A stretch of DNA of 64,000 bases from Autumnicola edwardsiae (lineage in GTDB: Bacteria > Bacteroidota > Bacteroidia > Flavobacteriales > Flavobacteriaceae). The notes under the pieces were generated by a model that did not search any database, was not told the origin of the DNA, and saw only the letters and a list, made by a program, of their open reading frames with translations. This document shows, in pieces, positions 1 through 8,880 of the stretch (within the stretch, counting starts at the first letter, position 1; every line of letters starts with the position of its first letter). The translations under genes were made by a program, and so were the position numbers. The stretch covers positions 23,852 through 87,851 of the forward strand of contig NZ_JAVRHP010000004.1 in assembly GCF_031846505.1 (NCBI RefSeq), read 5' to 3'.

Positions 1-1
1 C

Positions 2-364
2 AATGGTTGGTCTACACGAAACCAGGTAAAAAGAAGTGAAATTAACGTAAAGAGGACAGAGTATCAATTGGAGCAGGCAGAGCTGGACCTGGAGGCAAAC
101 GTGTACCAGGCTTATGTGGATGCAGAAGGAGCTTATGAAGCTTACGAGGCAGCCATCGTTGCTGCAAATGCGCAGGAATTGGCCTATGAATATGCTAACC
201 AGCGTTTTGAAGTAGGTCTAACCAATGCTTTTGACTTTAGCCAGGCAAAAGTAAGGTACGAGAACGCTCAGAGAGAGGTTTTAAGAGCAAAATATGATTA
301 TATATTTAATATAAAAGTTATAGAATTGTATTTTGGGATGCCTGTTACTGAATTAAAATTTTAA
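2..364 (+). CDS. TolC-family outer membrane efflux protein, C-terminal part (5' truncated)
   Basis: The reading frame is open from the window edge (NGWSTRNQVKRSEI...) to a TAA at 362-364, so this is the last ~120 residues of a longer protein. The text 'NGWSTRNQVKRSEINVKRTE' followed by a long Ala/Glu/Tyr-rich helix and 'RFEVGLTNAFDFSQAKVRYENAQ' is the second helical-hairpin repeat of TolC-like outer-membrane channels, which form trimeric ducts for efflux pumps. The macA-type gene starts 2 nt after its stop, so the two are co-transcribed as channel and adaptor of one pump. The N-terminal half and signal peptide lie outside the window. Confidence 0.9.
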   Translation, partial: NGWSTRNQVKRSEINVKRTEYQLEQAELDLEANVYQAYVDAEGAYEAYEAAIVAANAQELAYEYANQRFEVGLTNAFDFSQAKVRYENAQREVLRAKYDYIFNIKVIELYFGMPVTELKF

Positions 365-366
365 AC

Positions 367-1632
367 ATGAAAAAGAAAACTATCTATATAGTTATAGGGG
401 TTATATTAGCTCTTATCGTTCTGCTTATCGTTGGAAAGAAGGCAGGGTGGTATGGCAAAACTGGCAATTTTAAGCAAGTTGAAATAACCGAGGCGCAGCC
501 TATCAGTATAACGGAAACAGTTTCTGCAACAGGAAAAATTCAGCCGGAGGTAGAGGTAAAATTATCTTCGGAGGTTTCAGGAGAAATTATTGATCTTCCG
601 GTGGTTGAGGGACAAATGGTGGAAAAGGGTGATTTACTTGTACGCGTAAACCCTGATATTTACCAGTCCAGCGTTCAGCGTGCAGAGGCAGGGCTTCAGA
701 ACATGCGAGCAAACTATGCACAGTCGCAGGCAAGTTTAAAGCAGGCGACCGCAAATTATGAGCGGAACAAGCAACTTTTCGAAAAAGGGGTGATCTCTAA
801 AGCAGAATGGGATCAAATTGTCTCTAATTACGAAATGGCAGAGGCGAGTAAGGAATCTGCTTTTTATAACATGCAAAGTTCAGCCGCCTCTGTTACCGAG
901 GCGAGGGATAATCTTAGCAGGACAAATATTTATGCCCCTATGACCGGTACAATTTCTAAACTTGATGCCGAATTAGGGGAAAGAGTAGTAGGAACGCAAC
1001 AAATGGCCGGAACGGAAATTATGAGGGTGGCCGATCTTTCCAATATGGAAGTGGAAGTTGACGTAAACGAAAATGATATCGTAAAAGTTTCTGTTGGCGA
1101 TTCTACTATTGTAGAAGTCGATGCTTACCTGGGAAAGGAATTTAAAGGTCTCGTTACTGAGATTTCCAACTCTGCCGATTCAGACTTAACTTCAGATCAG
1201 GTGACAAACTTTAAGGTAAAAGTGCGTATCCTTGAGAATTCCTATCAGGATCTTACTGAGGGAAAACCTGAAAATTTCTCTCCTTTTCGTCCGGGAATGA
1301 CTGCCACTGTAGATATTATAACAAATAACCGAAATGATGTGCTGGGGGTTCCAATTAGTGCTATAGTTATTAAAAGTGACACTACAGCAAATGGATCGGG
1401 ATCTGGGAATGCAGATTCGTCCCAGGAACGTTTCGAGGCTGTATTCTTAAAAGATGGAGATGAGGCGAAGCTACAGGTAGTTCAAACCGGGATTCAGGAC
1501 GATTCACAAATAGAAATTACCGAAGGGCTTAATGAAGGGGATGTCGTAATTACCGGGCCCTACAATACTGTTACAAAAAGTCTTAACGCCGGAGATAAAG
1601 TTGAAGTAGCGGGGAATCCTGCTCAGGAATAA
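367..1632 (+). CDS. MacA/HlyD-family efflux periplasmic adaptor subunit
   Basis: 421 aa. One N-terminal membrane anchor (about residues 5-23), then the barrel-sandwich lipoyl-like half 'VSATGKIQPEVEVKLSSEVSG', a coiled-coil hairpin (about 95-180, Ala/Gln-rich), the second lipoyl half 'IYAPMTGTISKL', and beta-barrel and membrane-proximal domains ending near 415. This is the layout of membrane fusion proteins that connect an inner-membrane transporter to TolC. It follows tolC by 2 nt. No MacB-type ABC permease lies downstream (tsaB is next), so the partner must be upstream of the window or elsewhere. Insertion 'ANGSGSGNADSSQE' near residue 345 is a flexible linker-like stretch. Confidence 0.92.
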   Translation: MKKKTIYIVIGVILALIVLLIVGKKAGWYGKTGNFKQVEITEAQPISITETVSATGKIQPEVEVKLSSEVSGEIIDLPVVEGQMVEKGDLLVRVNPDIYQSSVQRAEAGLQNMRANYAQSQASLKQATANYERNKQLFEKGVISKAEWDQIVSNYEMAEASKESAFYNMQSSAASVTEARDNLSRTNIYAPMTGTISKLDAELGERVVGTQQMAGTEIMRVADLSNMEVEVDVNENDIVKVSVGDSTIVEVDAYLGKEFKGLVTEISNSADSDLTSDQVTNFKVKVRILENSYQDLTEGKPENFSPFRPGMTATVDIITNNRNDVLGVPISAIVIKSDTTANGSGSGNADSSQERFEAVFLKDGDEAKLQVVQTGIQDDSQIEITEGLNEGDVVITGPYNTVTKSLNAGDKVEVAGNPAQE

Positions 1633-1644
1633 AAAAGATTAACT

Positions 1645-2304
1645 TTGGCTACTATATTCTGTTTAGAAACCGCCACAACCAATTGCTCTGTAGCTATAGC
1701 TAAGGATGGAGCGGTTCTGGCATTAAAGGAAGATTATAATAATAACTATTCTCATGCAGAAAAACTGCATGTTTTTATTGAGGAAATTCTTAAGGACAAC
1801 GACCTGAAAACTACAGATCTGGATGCTATAGCTGTTAGCAAAGGGCCTGGATCGTACACTGGTTTAAGAATTGGCGTTTCCGCGGCCAAGGGCTTATGTT
1901 TTTCCCTGGGCATCCCTCTAATTTCTGTTCCCACCCTTACCTCTCTTGCCCACCAGATTACTATAGAAGGAGGATATATAATTCCTTTGCTGGATGCCAG
2001 GAGAATGGAAGTTTATTCAGCAGTCTTCAGTAAAGATTTTGAGCAGGTAAGGGAAACAAAGGCAGAAGTCTTAGATCAAAATTTTTACCGGGAATACCTG
2101 GAGAGGGACAAGGTTTATTTTATTGGTAATGGAGTGGATAAGTTTCAGAAGATATGCCACGATCCCAATGCGGTTTTTATAGAAGGTAAATTGCCTTCAG
2201 CAAGAGAAATGGCTTCTTTAGCAAACGAAAAATATAAAATAAGCGACATGGAAGATGTCGCTTATTTTGAACCGTATTATCTAAAAGATTTTATAGCTGG
2301 ATAA
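1645..2304 (+). CDS. tsaB: tRNA threonylcarbamoyladenosine biosynthesis protein TsaB
   Basis: 219 aa. TsaB is the catalytically inactive ASKHA-fold partner of TsaD in making the universal t6A modification of ANN-decoding tRNAs. The N-terminus 'ATIFCLETATTNCSVAIAKDG' and 'SKGPGSYTGLRIGVSAAKGL' (about 65-85) are diagnostic. The start is TTG at 1645, 12 nt after the macA stop: the family N-terminus begins exactly here and no ATG lies nearby. Placement behind an efflux operon is probably incidental. It ends convergently with the mechanosensitive channel gene. Confidence 0.95.
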   Translation: MATIFCLETATTNCSVAIAKDGAVLALKEDYNNNYSHAEKLHVFIEEILKDNDLKTTDLDAIAVSKGPGSYTGLRIGVSAAKGLCFSLGIPLISVPTLTSLAHQITIEGGYIIPLLDARRMEVYSAVFSKDFEQVRETKAEVLDQNFYREYLERDKVYFIGNGVDKFQKICHDPNAVFIEGKLPSAREMASLANEKYKISDMEDVAYFEPYYLKDFIAG

Positions 2305-2317
2305 AATCCGCTAACCG

Positions 2318-3193
2318 CTATGTTTCTTTTGTTGGTTTTAGATCTTTTTCAACCGTTCCATTCATCTTGGTTTGATCGTAAATGTAAACATCACGCTGAG
2401 GATAAGGTATGGTCATTCCGGCTGCTTCCAATCGTATTTTACCTTCTTCTATCATATACCAGTGGATATCCCAAAAAACACTGTTAGGAGCAAAATATCT
2501 TACTAATATATTAACCGAATTGTCACCAAGTTCTCCAACCAGGATTTGCGGTGCCGGATCTTCTACAATATCTTTTTGCTCCTTTACCAGGTTCTCAAGT
2601 ACTTCTTTGGCTTTTTTGATATCATTATCATAAGAGATTCCGAAGGTTAAATTTTCCCTTCTGGTTTCATTATGACTATAATTGGTTATGTTATCGTTAC
2701 TAAGCTCGCCATTAGGTATTACCACCCGTTGATTTCCAAAGGTGTTAAGTTTAGTGTAGAAGAGGGAAATTTCTACCACACTCCCGGAAACACCCTGAGC
2801 TTCAATCCAGTCACCAAGTTTAAATGGTTTTAGCATTATAATCAGTACCCCACCGGCAAAGTTGGAGAGGGATCCCTGTAATGCAAGTCCAATGGCCAGA
2901 CCAGCGGCACCTATAGCCGCAACAAGGGAAGTAGTTTCTATGCCCAGCTGGGAAATAACCACTACAAACAGTAGGATCTTTAATCCCCAGTTAATGAGGC
3001 TAACAATAAAATTTTCAAGAGCAGGATCGTAGCCTTTCATATCCGCTATTTTCCGAATATATTTAACTACAATTCTTATAATCCATAAACCAACGACAAG
3101 CATTAAAATTGCCGCCAGAAGATCTGGTAAAAAGTCGATTAATTTTTGGGTGTACTCTTTAGCATACATTTCCCAATTTTGAATTTGATCCAT
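2318..3193 (-). CDS. mscS: Small-conductance mechanosensitive ion channel (MscS family)
   Basis: 291 aa. Three membrane segments (about 20-45, 65-85, 92-115), the last being the Gly/Ala-rich pore helix 'VAAIGAAGLAIGLALQGSLSNFAGG' region, then the cytoplasmic beta domain ('KPFKLGDWIEAQGVSGSV', 'VVIPNGELSNDNITNYS') and the C-terminal alpha/beta domain. This matches a minimal MscS channel, which opens under membrane tension to release osmolytes on osmotic downshock; length is typical. Monocistronic, convergent with tsaB. Both Gly and Ala packing residues of the pore helix are retained. Confidence 0.95.
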   Translation of the reverse strand: MDQIQNWEMYAKEYTQKLIDFLPDLLAAILMLVVGLWIIRIVVKYIRKIADMKGYDPALENFIVSLINWGLKILLFVVVISQLGIETTSLVAAIGAAGLAIGLALQGSLSNFAGGVLIIMLKPFKLGDWIEAQGVSGSVVEISLFYTKLNTFGNQRVVIPNGELSNDNITNYSHNETRRENLTFGISYDNDIKKAKEVLENLVKEQKDIVEDPAPQILVGELGDNSVNILVRYFAPNSVFWDIHWYMIEEGKIRLEAAGMTIPYPQRDVYIYDQTKMNGTVEKDLKPTKET

Positions 3194-3299
3194 TTTTTAA
3201 AATTTTGTGCAAATTCAAATTTTAGCCAAAGAAAAAGGAATTTTAAGTGTTAATTCTTGTTAAAGGTGGTTACCTGAGCTCTTTTCTATATTCTTTAAA

Positions 3300-3326
3300 T
3301 AAAAAAGCTCCCGACCTACGGGAGCA
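3300..3326 (-). terminator. Rho-independent terminator of the dodecin gene
   Basis: GCTCCCG (3307-3313), loop ACCTA, CGGGAGC (3319-3325); read on the minus strand it is followed by a T run (A6 at 3301-3306 on plus). It lies 24 nt past the dodecin stop. Confidence 0.85.
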
Positions 3327-3349
3327 TGATCAAAAAATTAAAGAAGTAA

Positions 3350-3550
3350 TTAATCTACTTCAAAAGTGATTTTCACATTTACCCGATAATCTACCAGATT
3401 TTCTCCTTCTACATTAGCAGTTTGCTCTTTAAGATATACGGAGCGTATATTTTTTACAGATTTTGCTGCATGCTTAACAGCATTTTTTGCAGCATCTTCC
3501 CAGCTTTTATTGGAATTTGCCATTACTTCTATTACTTTTAAAACAGCCAT
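3350..3550 (-). CDS. Dodecin family flavin-binding protein
   Basis: 66 aa. Sequence 'VLKVIEVMANSNKSWEDAAKNAVKHAAKSVKNIRSVYL...VDYRVNVKITFEVD' gives the beta-alpha-beta-beta fold of dodecin, a small dodecamer that stores or buffers riboflavin/FMN in the cytoplasm. The 'SWEDAA' helix start and 'YRVNVKITFEV' final strand are family hallmarks. Single-gene transcript: candidate -7 box TAATTTTG upstream (3595-3602 on plus, reverse orientation) and a strong terminator downstream. Confidence 0.93.
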   Translation of the reverse strand: MAVLKVIEVMANSNKSWEDAAKNAVKHAAKSVKNIRSVYLKEQTANVEGENLVDYRVNVKITFEVD

Positions 3551-3594
3551 AATATTTAGTTTTTGTGGTTAATAAAATGTTTATACTTAAGTTA

Positions 3595-3602
3595 CAAAAT
3601 TA
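3595..3602 (-). promoter_or_regulatory. Candidate -7 box for dodecin
   Basis: TAATTTTG on the minus strand, 45 nt ahead of the ATG, matches the Bacteroidetes TAnnTTTG consensus. A -33 box is only weak (GTTTA, spacing about 15). Confidence 0.4.
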
Positions 3603-3695
3603 GGAAGGCTAATTTGTTAAACTTTTAATAACCTTTGTGCCGAAGCTTATTACTTAAAAAGCTGCACTTTTGCTGGCCGAAAAGAATTCAGGTTT

Positions 3696-5960
3696 ATGGA
3701 GGATGTTTATATCGTAATGTTAGTGGCCCTGCTGGCTTTAGCTATTACAGACTTGGTGGTTGGTGTAAGTAATGATGCCATTAATTTTTTAAATTCAGCA
3801 ATAGGCTCCAAAGCAGTTTCCATGAGGACCATCCTTATAGTGGCAAGTCTTGGAGTTGCTGTGGGAGCTATTTTTTCCAGTGGATTAATGGAAGTTGCCC
3901 GAAAAGGTATTTTTATGCCGGGGCAATTCTATTTTGAAGAAATTATGATCATCTTCATGGCAGTAATGATTACCGATGTGCTTCTCCTGGACTTTTTTAA
4001 TTCTCTTGGCCTGCCAACTTCAACGACAGTTTCCATAGTATTTGAACTGTTAGGTGCTGCAGTTTGTATGGCAGCTATAAAAATTTATGCAGATACAGGG
4101 GATTATGGAGAATTGACCTCCTATATAAATACTTCCAAGGCCACAGAGATTATTGTAGGCATCTTTCTGGCTGTATTTATTGCCTTCATGGTGGGTGCGG
4201 TGGTACAATATATTTCCCGGTTAATTTTTTCCTTTCAATATGAGAAGAAAATAAAATATGTAGGTGCACTTTTTGGGGGAGTGTCTTTAACAGCAATATT
4301 ATTTTTTATTCTAATCAAAGGTCTCAAGAGTGTTTCTTTTATTTCTGACAGTACTTTGGACTTTATTAATGAAAATACGGTTCTCATTATTCTTGGTGGT
4401 TTTGTCTTTTTTACATTACTCTCGCAATTTGTAATGAGCTTTTTAAAGCTGAATATTCTTAGGATCATTATCGTAATAGGCACCTTTGCACTAGCTCTTG
4501 CTTTTGCTGGAAACGATCTCGTGAATTTTATAGGAGTGCCTATAGCCGCGTGGCAATCTTTTGAGATCTGGCAATCTGCATACCAGGCTTCAGGTACTTT
4601 ACCTTCAGAATTATTAATGACGGGCTTATCTGGAGAGGTTGCTACTCCGGAATTCCTATTGGTTCTGGCCGGGGGGGTAATGGTTATCACAATCTGGTTT
4701 TCGAAGAAAGCGCGTTCTGTTGTAGACACCGGGGTGAATCTTGCAAGGCAGGGAGATGGCGTTGAGCGTTTTGAACCTAATTTCCTATCCAGAACTATTG
4801 TGAGGTACTCTGTGCTCTTTGGAAATGCAGTTTCTGTAGTTCTTCCATCGCCTTTAAAAGAACGTATAGATGCTAAATTTAATAAACCTACATCACATGT
4901 TAGAAGCAAAAGAATAGATGCTCCCGCATTTGACATGGTGAGAGCCTCTGTAAACCTGGTTGTGGCAAGTGTATTAATCTCTATAGGGACCAGTCTAAAA
5001 TTACCATTATCGACCACCTATGTTACCTTTATGGTAGCTATGGGTACTTCCTTATCAGATCGTGCCTGGGATCGTGAAAGTGCGGTATATAGAGTAGCAG
5101 GGGTTTTAAATGTTGTTGGCGGGTGGTTTGTAACTGCGTTAGTGGCATTTACTGCTGCAGCCATCTTTGCTGCTATTATCTTTTATGGTGGTACTATCGC
5201 ACTTGCACTGCTAATAATTATTGCTGCTGTCCTTGTGGTTCGAAGTAGTATTTTACATTCCAGGAAATCTAAGGAAGAAGAAAACAAAAAGCGCTATAAT
5301 CGTACAGATATTATCACCATAAACGAAATAACTTCAGAAACTTCAGAAAATATATCCAGTGTGATAGGTGGTGTTAATAAGATGTACACCAAAACTGTAG
5401 ACAACCTAGGTTATCATGATCTCAGTAAGCTTAAGAAAAACAACAAAGCAATCAAGAAGCTGGAAAACGAAGTAGATGAATTAAAAGGGAATATCTTTTA
5501 CTTCATTAAATCGCTTGACGATGATTCTGTAGAAGCCAGTAAGTTTTATATTCTTATCCTGGATTACTTGCAGGATATGGTGCAATCCATAAGTTTTATT
5601 ACCCGCAATAGCTATAATCACGTTCATAACAACCATAAAAATCTAAAATTCAATCAGATACGGGACTTGAAAAAGATTGATGAAAGGATGCAGGTCCTTT
5701 TTGATGATATCAAGAACCTTTTCGATAATCACGAATTTGGTGATATAGAGCGCATCCTCTCAGAAAAGCAGGAACTTCTGGACTCTGTGTCAGAACTTAT
5801 TCAAAAGCAAATTGACCGTATCCGTACGTCAGAAACAAGCCCGAAGAATTCAAAATTATATTTTGGACTGCTATTGGAAACAAAGGATCTGGTAAGCTCT
5901 ACAATGAGTTTGTTGCAACTCTTTCAGGAGTTCTATACAGAGGCAAAAAGTACCTTATAG
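3696..5960 (+). CDS. Inorganic phosphate transporter (Pit/PiT family) with C-terminal PhoU-like domain
   Basis: 754 aa, much longer than a simple Pit carrier (about 400-500). The N-terminal half carries the two inverted Pit signatures: 'DLVVGVSNDAINFLNSAIGS' near residue 20 and 'AFAGNDLVNFIGVPIAAWQS' near 270; further transmembrane helices run to about residue 525 ('SIGTSLKLPLSTTYVTFMVAMG'). Residues about 535-754 are soluble and helical ('MYTKTVDNLGYHDLSKLKKNN', 'IQKQIDRIRTS'), like PhoU proteins that damp phosphate uptake. The carrier is thus likely a phosphate:cation symporter with a built-in regulatory domain. Monocistronic, convergent with nfu. Confidence 0.92.
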   Translation: MEDVYIVMLVALLALAITDLVVGVSNDAINFLNSAIGSKAVSMRTILIVASLGVAVGAIFSSGLMEVARKGIFMPGQFYFEEIMIIFMAVMITDVLLLDFFNSLGLPTSTTVSIVFELLGAAVCMAAIKIYADTGDYGELTSYINTSKATEIIVGIFLAVFIAFMVGAVVQYISRLIFSFQYEKKIKYVGALFGGVSLTAILFFILIKGLKSVSFISDSTLDFINENTVLIILGGFVFFTLLSQFVMSFLKLNILRIIIVIGTFALALAFAGNDLVNFIGVPIAAWQSFEIWQSAYQASGTLPSELLMTGLSGEVATPEFLLVLAGGVMVITIWFSKKARSVVDTGVNLARQGDGVERFEPNFLSRTIVRYSVLFGNAVSVVLPSPLKERIDAKFNKPTSHVRSKRIDAPAFDMVRASVNLVVASVLISIGTSLKLPLSTTYVTFMVAMGTSLSDRAWDRESAVYRVAGVLNVVGGWFVTALVAFTAAAIFAAIIFYGGTIALALLIIIAAVLVVRSSILHSRKSKEEENKKRYNRTDIITINEITSETSENISSVIGGVNKMYTKTVDNLGYHDLSKLKKNNKAIKKLENEVDELKGNIFYFIKSLDDDSVEASKFYILILDYLQDMVQSISFITRNSYNHVHNNHKNLKFNQIRDLKKIDERMQVLFDDIKNLFDNHEFGDIERILSEKQELLDSVSELIQKQIDRIRTSETSPKNSKLYFGLLLETKDLVSSTMSLLQLFQEFYTEAKSTL

Positions 5961-5983
5961 ATCGCACTAAAAAAGCGATGAAA

Positions 5984-6901
5984 TTATCCGTTTACGGCTT
6001 CTACAGTTTCAACTTTATCGCGAAGCATATCCCTTAGCATGGTTTCTATACCATTTTTTAAGGTCATTGTGGAAGATGGACACCCACTGCACGCGCCCTG
6101 TAGGATTACCTTAACGGTTTTTGTATCTGCGTTGTAAGAGTCAAAGAGGATATTCCCTCCGTCGCTTGCTACTGCAGGCTTAATATATTCATCCAGTATT
6201 GCTACTACCTGTTTAGCAGTATCATCCAGGCCGTTCACATCTATTTTTGTTTCTGAAGAATTGTATTTTTCCGCCTTCTGATTATCCGAAGCAGCTTCAG
6301 CAGAGATCACCTCATTTCCTTCCTGAAGAAAACCAGTAATAAATTCCCTGATTTCTATTGTAATATCATCCCATTCAGCAACTTCATATTTGTTAATTGA
6401 AACATAGTTTTCATCAATAAAAATTTCCTTCACAAAAGGGAAATGAAAAAGCTTTTGGGCTAGAGGAGCATCTTTTGCATCATCAATATTCTTAAATTCA
6501 GCTGCATTAATTACCAGTTTCTTGTTGGCAACAAACTTCATAACAGCTGGATTTGGTGTGCTTTCGGCATACACTGTTACCGGAATATTCTTCGCTTTTT
6601 CTTCTTTAGCCTTAACTACAGAACTACCGGAATTGAGATAATCTTCAATTTGTTGAGCTACCTCGTCTTCCACATCTTTCCAGTCCACAATGTCATATTT
6701 TTCGAGCGCAACAAAATTTTGTGCGATATACACTGTCTTTACAAACGGCAGATAAAATAGCTGTTGAGCCAGGGGTGAAGCAGAGGCTTCATCTATGTTT
6801 TTAAATTCGAAACTCTCGTGCTGGGTTAGAAACTTATTTGTTTCAAATTTTACAATTCCCGGTTTGTTGGTATGTTGAATATTTATCTTGAAATTATCCA
6901 T
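5984..6901 (-). CDS. NifU/Nfu-type Fe-S scaffold with two N-terminal Nfu_N domains
   Basis: 305 aa. Residues about 1-90 and 105-195 are two related Nfu_N domains (compare 'SPLAQQLFYLPFVKTVYIAQNFVALEKYD' region with 'APLAQKLFHFPFVKEIFIDENYVSINKYE'); residues about 220-300 are the NifU C-terminal domain with the cluster-binding CxxC in 'GACSGCPSSTMTLKNG'. Such proteins hold and deliver 4Fe-4S clusters. The second N-domain has the usual 'AESTPNPAVMKFV' start; the first diverges. Duplicated N-domains are known in Bacteroidetes Nfu proteins but function of the extra copy is unknown to me. Confidence 0.93.
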   Translation of the reverse strand: MDNFKINIQHTNKPGIVKFETNKFLTQHESFEFKNIDEASASPLAQQLFYLPFVKTVYIAQNFVALEKYDIVDWKDVEDEVAQQIEDYLNSGSSVVKAKEEKAKNIPVTVYAESTPNPAVMKFVANKKLVINAAEFKNIDDAKDAPLAQKLFHFPFVKEIFIDENYVSINKYEVAEWDDITIEIREFITGFLQEGNEVISAEAASDNQKAEKYNSSETKIDVNGLDDTAKQVVAILDEYIKPAVASDGGNILFDSYNADTKTVKVILQGACSGCPSSTMTLKNGIETMLRDMLRDKVETVEAVNG

Positions 6902-6963
6902 TTTAAATTTTATTTACAAAAATACTAAAGAAAAGTAACGTAATCGATATATTTACGGCACTT

Positions 6964-8025
6964 ATGGGGACCTTTAATTTATTACAACGCCAGCGGTTAT
7001 CATCTTTTTCTTCTTTTAACCAATTAAGCGGCATAAGAAAAATCTTCTTGATTCTATGCTTATTTATTTTCTGTCTTCCCGCCAAAGCCCAGGAAGTCAT
7101 TCCGACCTATTCAGATTATCTCACGGATAATCTTTTTTTGTTGCATCCTTCTATGGCCGGCGCAGCGAATAGGAATCAAATAAGATTAACAGCGAGGCAG
7201 CAATGGTTTGACGTAGAGGACGCCCCTAGCTTACAAACTTTGAGCATAAATGGAAGAGTAGGGGAGAAAGTAGGGTTGGGTGCTATATTATTTAACGATT
7301 CCAATGGGAATTTTTCTAAAAGTGGGGCCTATGCGGCTTTTGCTTATCATTTGATGTTTTCAAGAAGTAATGCAGCCCTTAATCAGTTATCATTTGGGAT
7401 AAGCGGCGGACTGATCCAGCACAGGCTGGATCAAAGTGGTTTTACAGAATTTGATCCAGCTCTCGGAGGGAATGATTCTGATATTTATGCCAATATGGAT
7501 TTTGGGATTTCTTATTACTACATGAACTTTTACAGTCATTTTGCAGCAAAGAATATTTTATCTGTAAGCCGTGAGCTGTTTTATTCTGATGCAGTACCAA
7601 GTAATCAAAGAAAATATCTTGCTTCTGCAGGATATATATTTGAGGATATTTCCAACTCTTTTAGCCTGGAACCTTCAGTGTTGTTTCAGCTACGGGAAGC
7701 GACAAATGAAAAAGCAGTAGATGCTAATCTTAAAGCTTACCGGGATGTGGATTTTGGACAGGTGTGGGGAGGCTTATCCTATAGAAATACCTTTGAAGGT
7801 GCAGAATATACCGGTGAGGGGGAGGAATTACAAAGTCAGCTTTTAAATTATATAACTCCGTTTGTAGGAGTTAATTACAGGGATTTTTTGGTGGGTTATA
7901 CTTTTACTTATCAACTAAATTCTCTGGTGTTAAGTAATAATGGTTTTCACCAGATAACCCTTGGATACAATTTCGGAAAAAGCAGGAAGCGTTATGATTG
8001 TAAATGTCCTGCAGTAAATTATTAG
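6964..8025 (+). CDS. PorP/SprF-type (T9SS-associated) outer membrane protein
   Basis: 353 aa. After a long N-terminal extension a signal peptide is visible ('RKIFLILCLFIFCLPAKAQ', ending near residue 44). The mature part starts 'PTYSDYLTDNLFLLHPSMAG', the standard opening of PorP/SprF family proteins ('...YMFNPLLINPAYAG'), followed by alternating beta strands and an aromatic C-terminus region. Family members assist type IX secretion or anchoring of specific partners, usually next to a large adhesin; here no adhesin neighbour is present. The start is uncertain because the only ATG (6964) lies 24 residues before the signal helix. Stop overlaps the murI stop by 4 nt. Confidence 0.88.
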   Translation: MGTFNLLQRQRLSSFSSFNQLSGIRKIFLILCLFIFCLPAKAQEVIPTYSDYLTDNLFLLHPSMAGAANRNQIRLTARQQWFDVEDAPSLQTLSINGRVGEKVGLGAILFNDSNGNFSKSGAYAAFAYHLMFSRSNAALNQLSFGISGGLIQHRLDQSGFTEFDPALGGNDSDIYANMDFGISYYYMNFYSHFAAKNILSVSRELFYSDAVPSNQRKYLASAGYIFEDISNSFSLEPSVLFQLREATNEKAVDANLKAYRDVDFGQVWGGLSYRNTFEGAEYTGEGEELQSQLLNYITPFVGVNYRDFLVGYTFTYQLNSLVLSNNGFHQITLGYNFGKSRKRYDCKCPAVNY

Positions 8026-8810
8026 AAGTCCATATAAGAAACGGGGAAGTTATGTTCTTTGGAATTAATAAGTTCTGCGAGTACCATGGGATTTTTATTG
8101 CTGAAAAATTCCGGAATTTCCGCACTCGAAGTACCATTTAAAAGATGGTTTTGTTCCAACACCGCCTTGGTTTGTCTTGCTACGGCTTCCCCGGAATCGA
8201 TTATCTGCACCTTTTTAGGAAGAATTTTTTTGAGTGTCGGGATGAGGTAGGGATAATGGCTGCAACCCAGGACCAGATAGTCGATCTCTTGAAGAAGCAT
8301 AGGTTCTAGAAGCTGGTGCAATAAATTTTCCGTTGCAAGAGAATCTTTTTTTCCCCCTTCAATAAGTTCCACTAATCCATTTCCTTCTATTTCAATTACC
8401 TTAATCTTTTTGGTGTATAATTCTGATGTTTTCGAAAAAAGGGCACTGCTTAAGGTTCCCTTAGTAGCGAGTATTCCTATCGCTTTAGTTTGGGATTTAA
8501 GAGCAGCAGGTTTAATGGCTGGTTCTATACCTATAAAAGGAATTTTATATTCTGATCTTAATTCTTGTATGGCATTTGTGGTAGCAGTATTACAGGCTAC
8601 TACAATTAGCTTACAACCCATAGACAGCAGCTTATCAGTATTTTTTCTGCTGAGGCTCACGATATCCCTTACAGTTTTTTTTCCATAAGGTGCATTTTTG
8701 CTATCGGCCAGATAGATGGTTTTTTCAAGCGGAAGTAAACTGTGAATTTCTTTCCAGATGGAGGTTCCGCCTACTCCGGAATCAAAAATGCCAATGGGAT
8801 TAAAGCTCAT
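8022..8810 (-). CDS. murI: Glutamate racemase
   Basis: 262 aa. Converts L-glutamate to the D-glutamate needed for peptidoglycan, in the cytoplasm, without cofactor. Both catalytic cysteines are visible: Cys73 in 'VVACNTATT' and Cys183 in 'LGCSHYP'; N-terminus 'IGIFDSGVGGTSIW' supplies Asp10 and Ser11. Full length for the family. It is the last gene of the minus-strand envelope run but is separated from skp by a strong terminator, so it may rely on read-through or its own promoter. Confidence 0.97.
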   Translation of the reverse strand: MSFNPIGIFDSGVGGTSIWKEIHSLLPLEKTIYLADSKNAPYGKKTVRDIVSLSRKNTDKLLSMGCKLIVVACNTATTNAIQELRSEYKIPFIGIEPAIKPAALKSQTKAIGILATKGTLSSALFSKTSELYTKKIKVIEIEGNGLVELIEGGKKDSLATENLLHQLLEPMLLQEIDYLVLGCSHYPYLIPTLKKILPKKVQIIDSGEAVARQTKAVLEQNHLLNGTSSAEIPEFFSNKNPMVLAELINSKEHNFPVSYMDF

Positions 8811-8823
8811 AGGTACAAAAATA

Positions 8824-8852
8824 AAAACTGCGCAGGATTACTGCGCAGTTTT
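8824..8852 (-). terminator. Terminator between skp and murI
   Basis: AAAACTGCGCA (8824-8834), 7-nt loop, TGCGCAGTTTT (8842-8852): 11-bp perfect stem with T-rich flanks on both strands. It lies 28 nt past the skp stop, suggesting termination or attenuation before murI. Confidence 0.8.
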
Positions 8853-8880
8853 CTCTTTATTATTTGACTAGTAGGATTTA

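Noticed and set aside
4235..5017. 260-aa open frame opposite the Pit gene
   Set aside because: Antisense shadow of a clear transporter gene; low-complexity, no motif.
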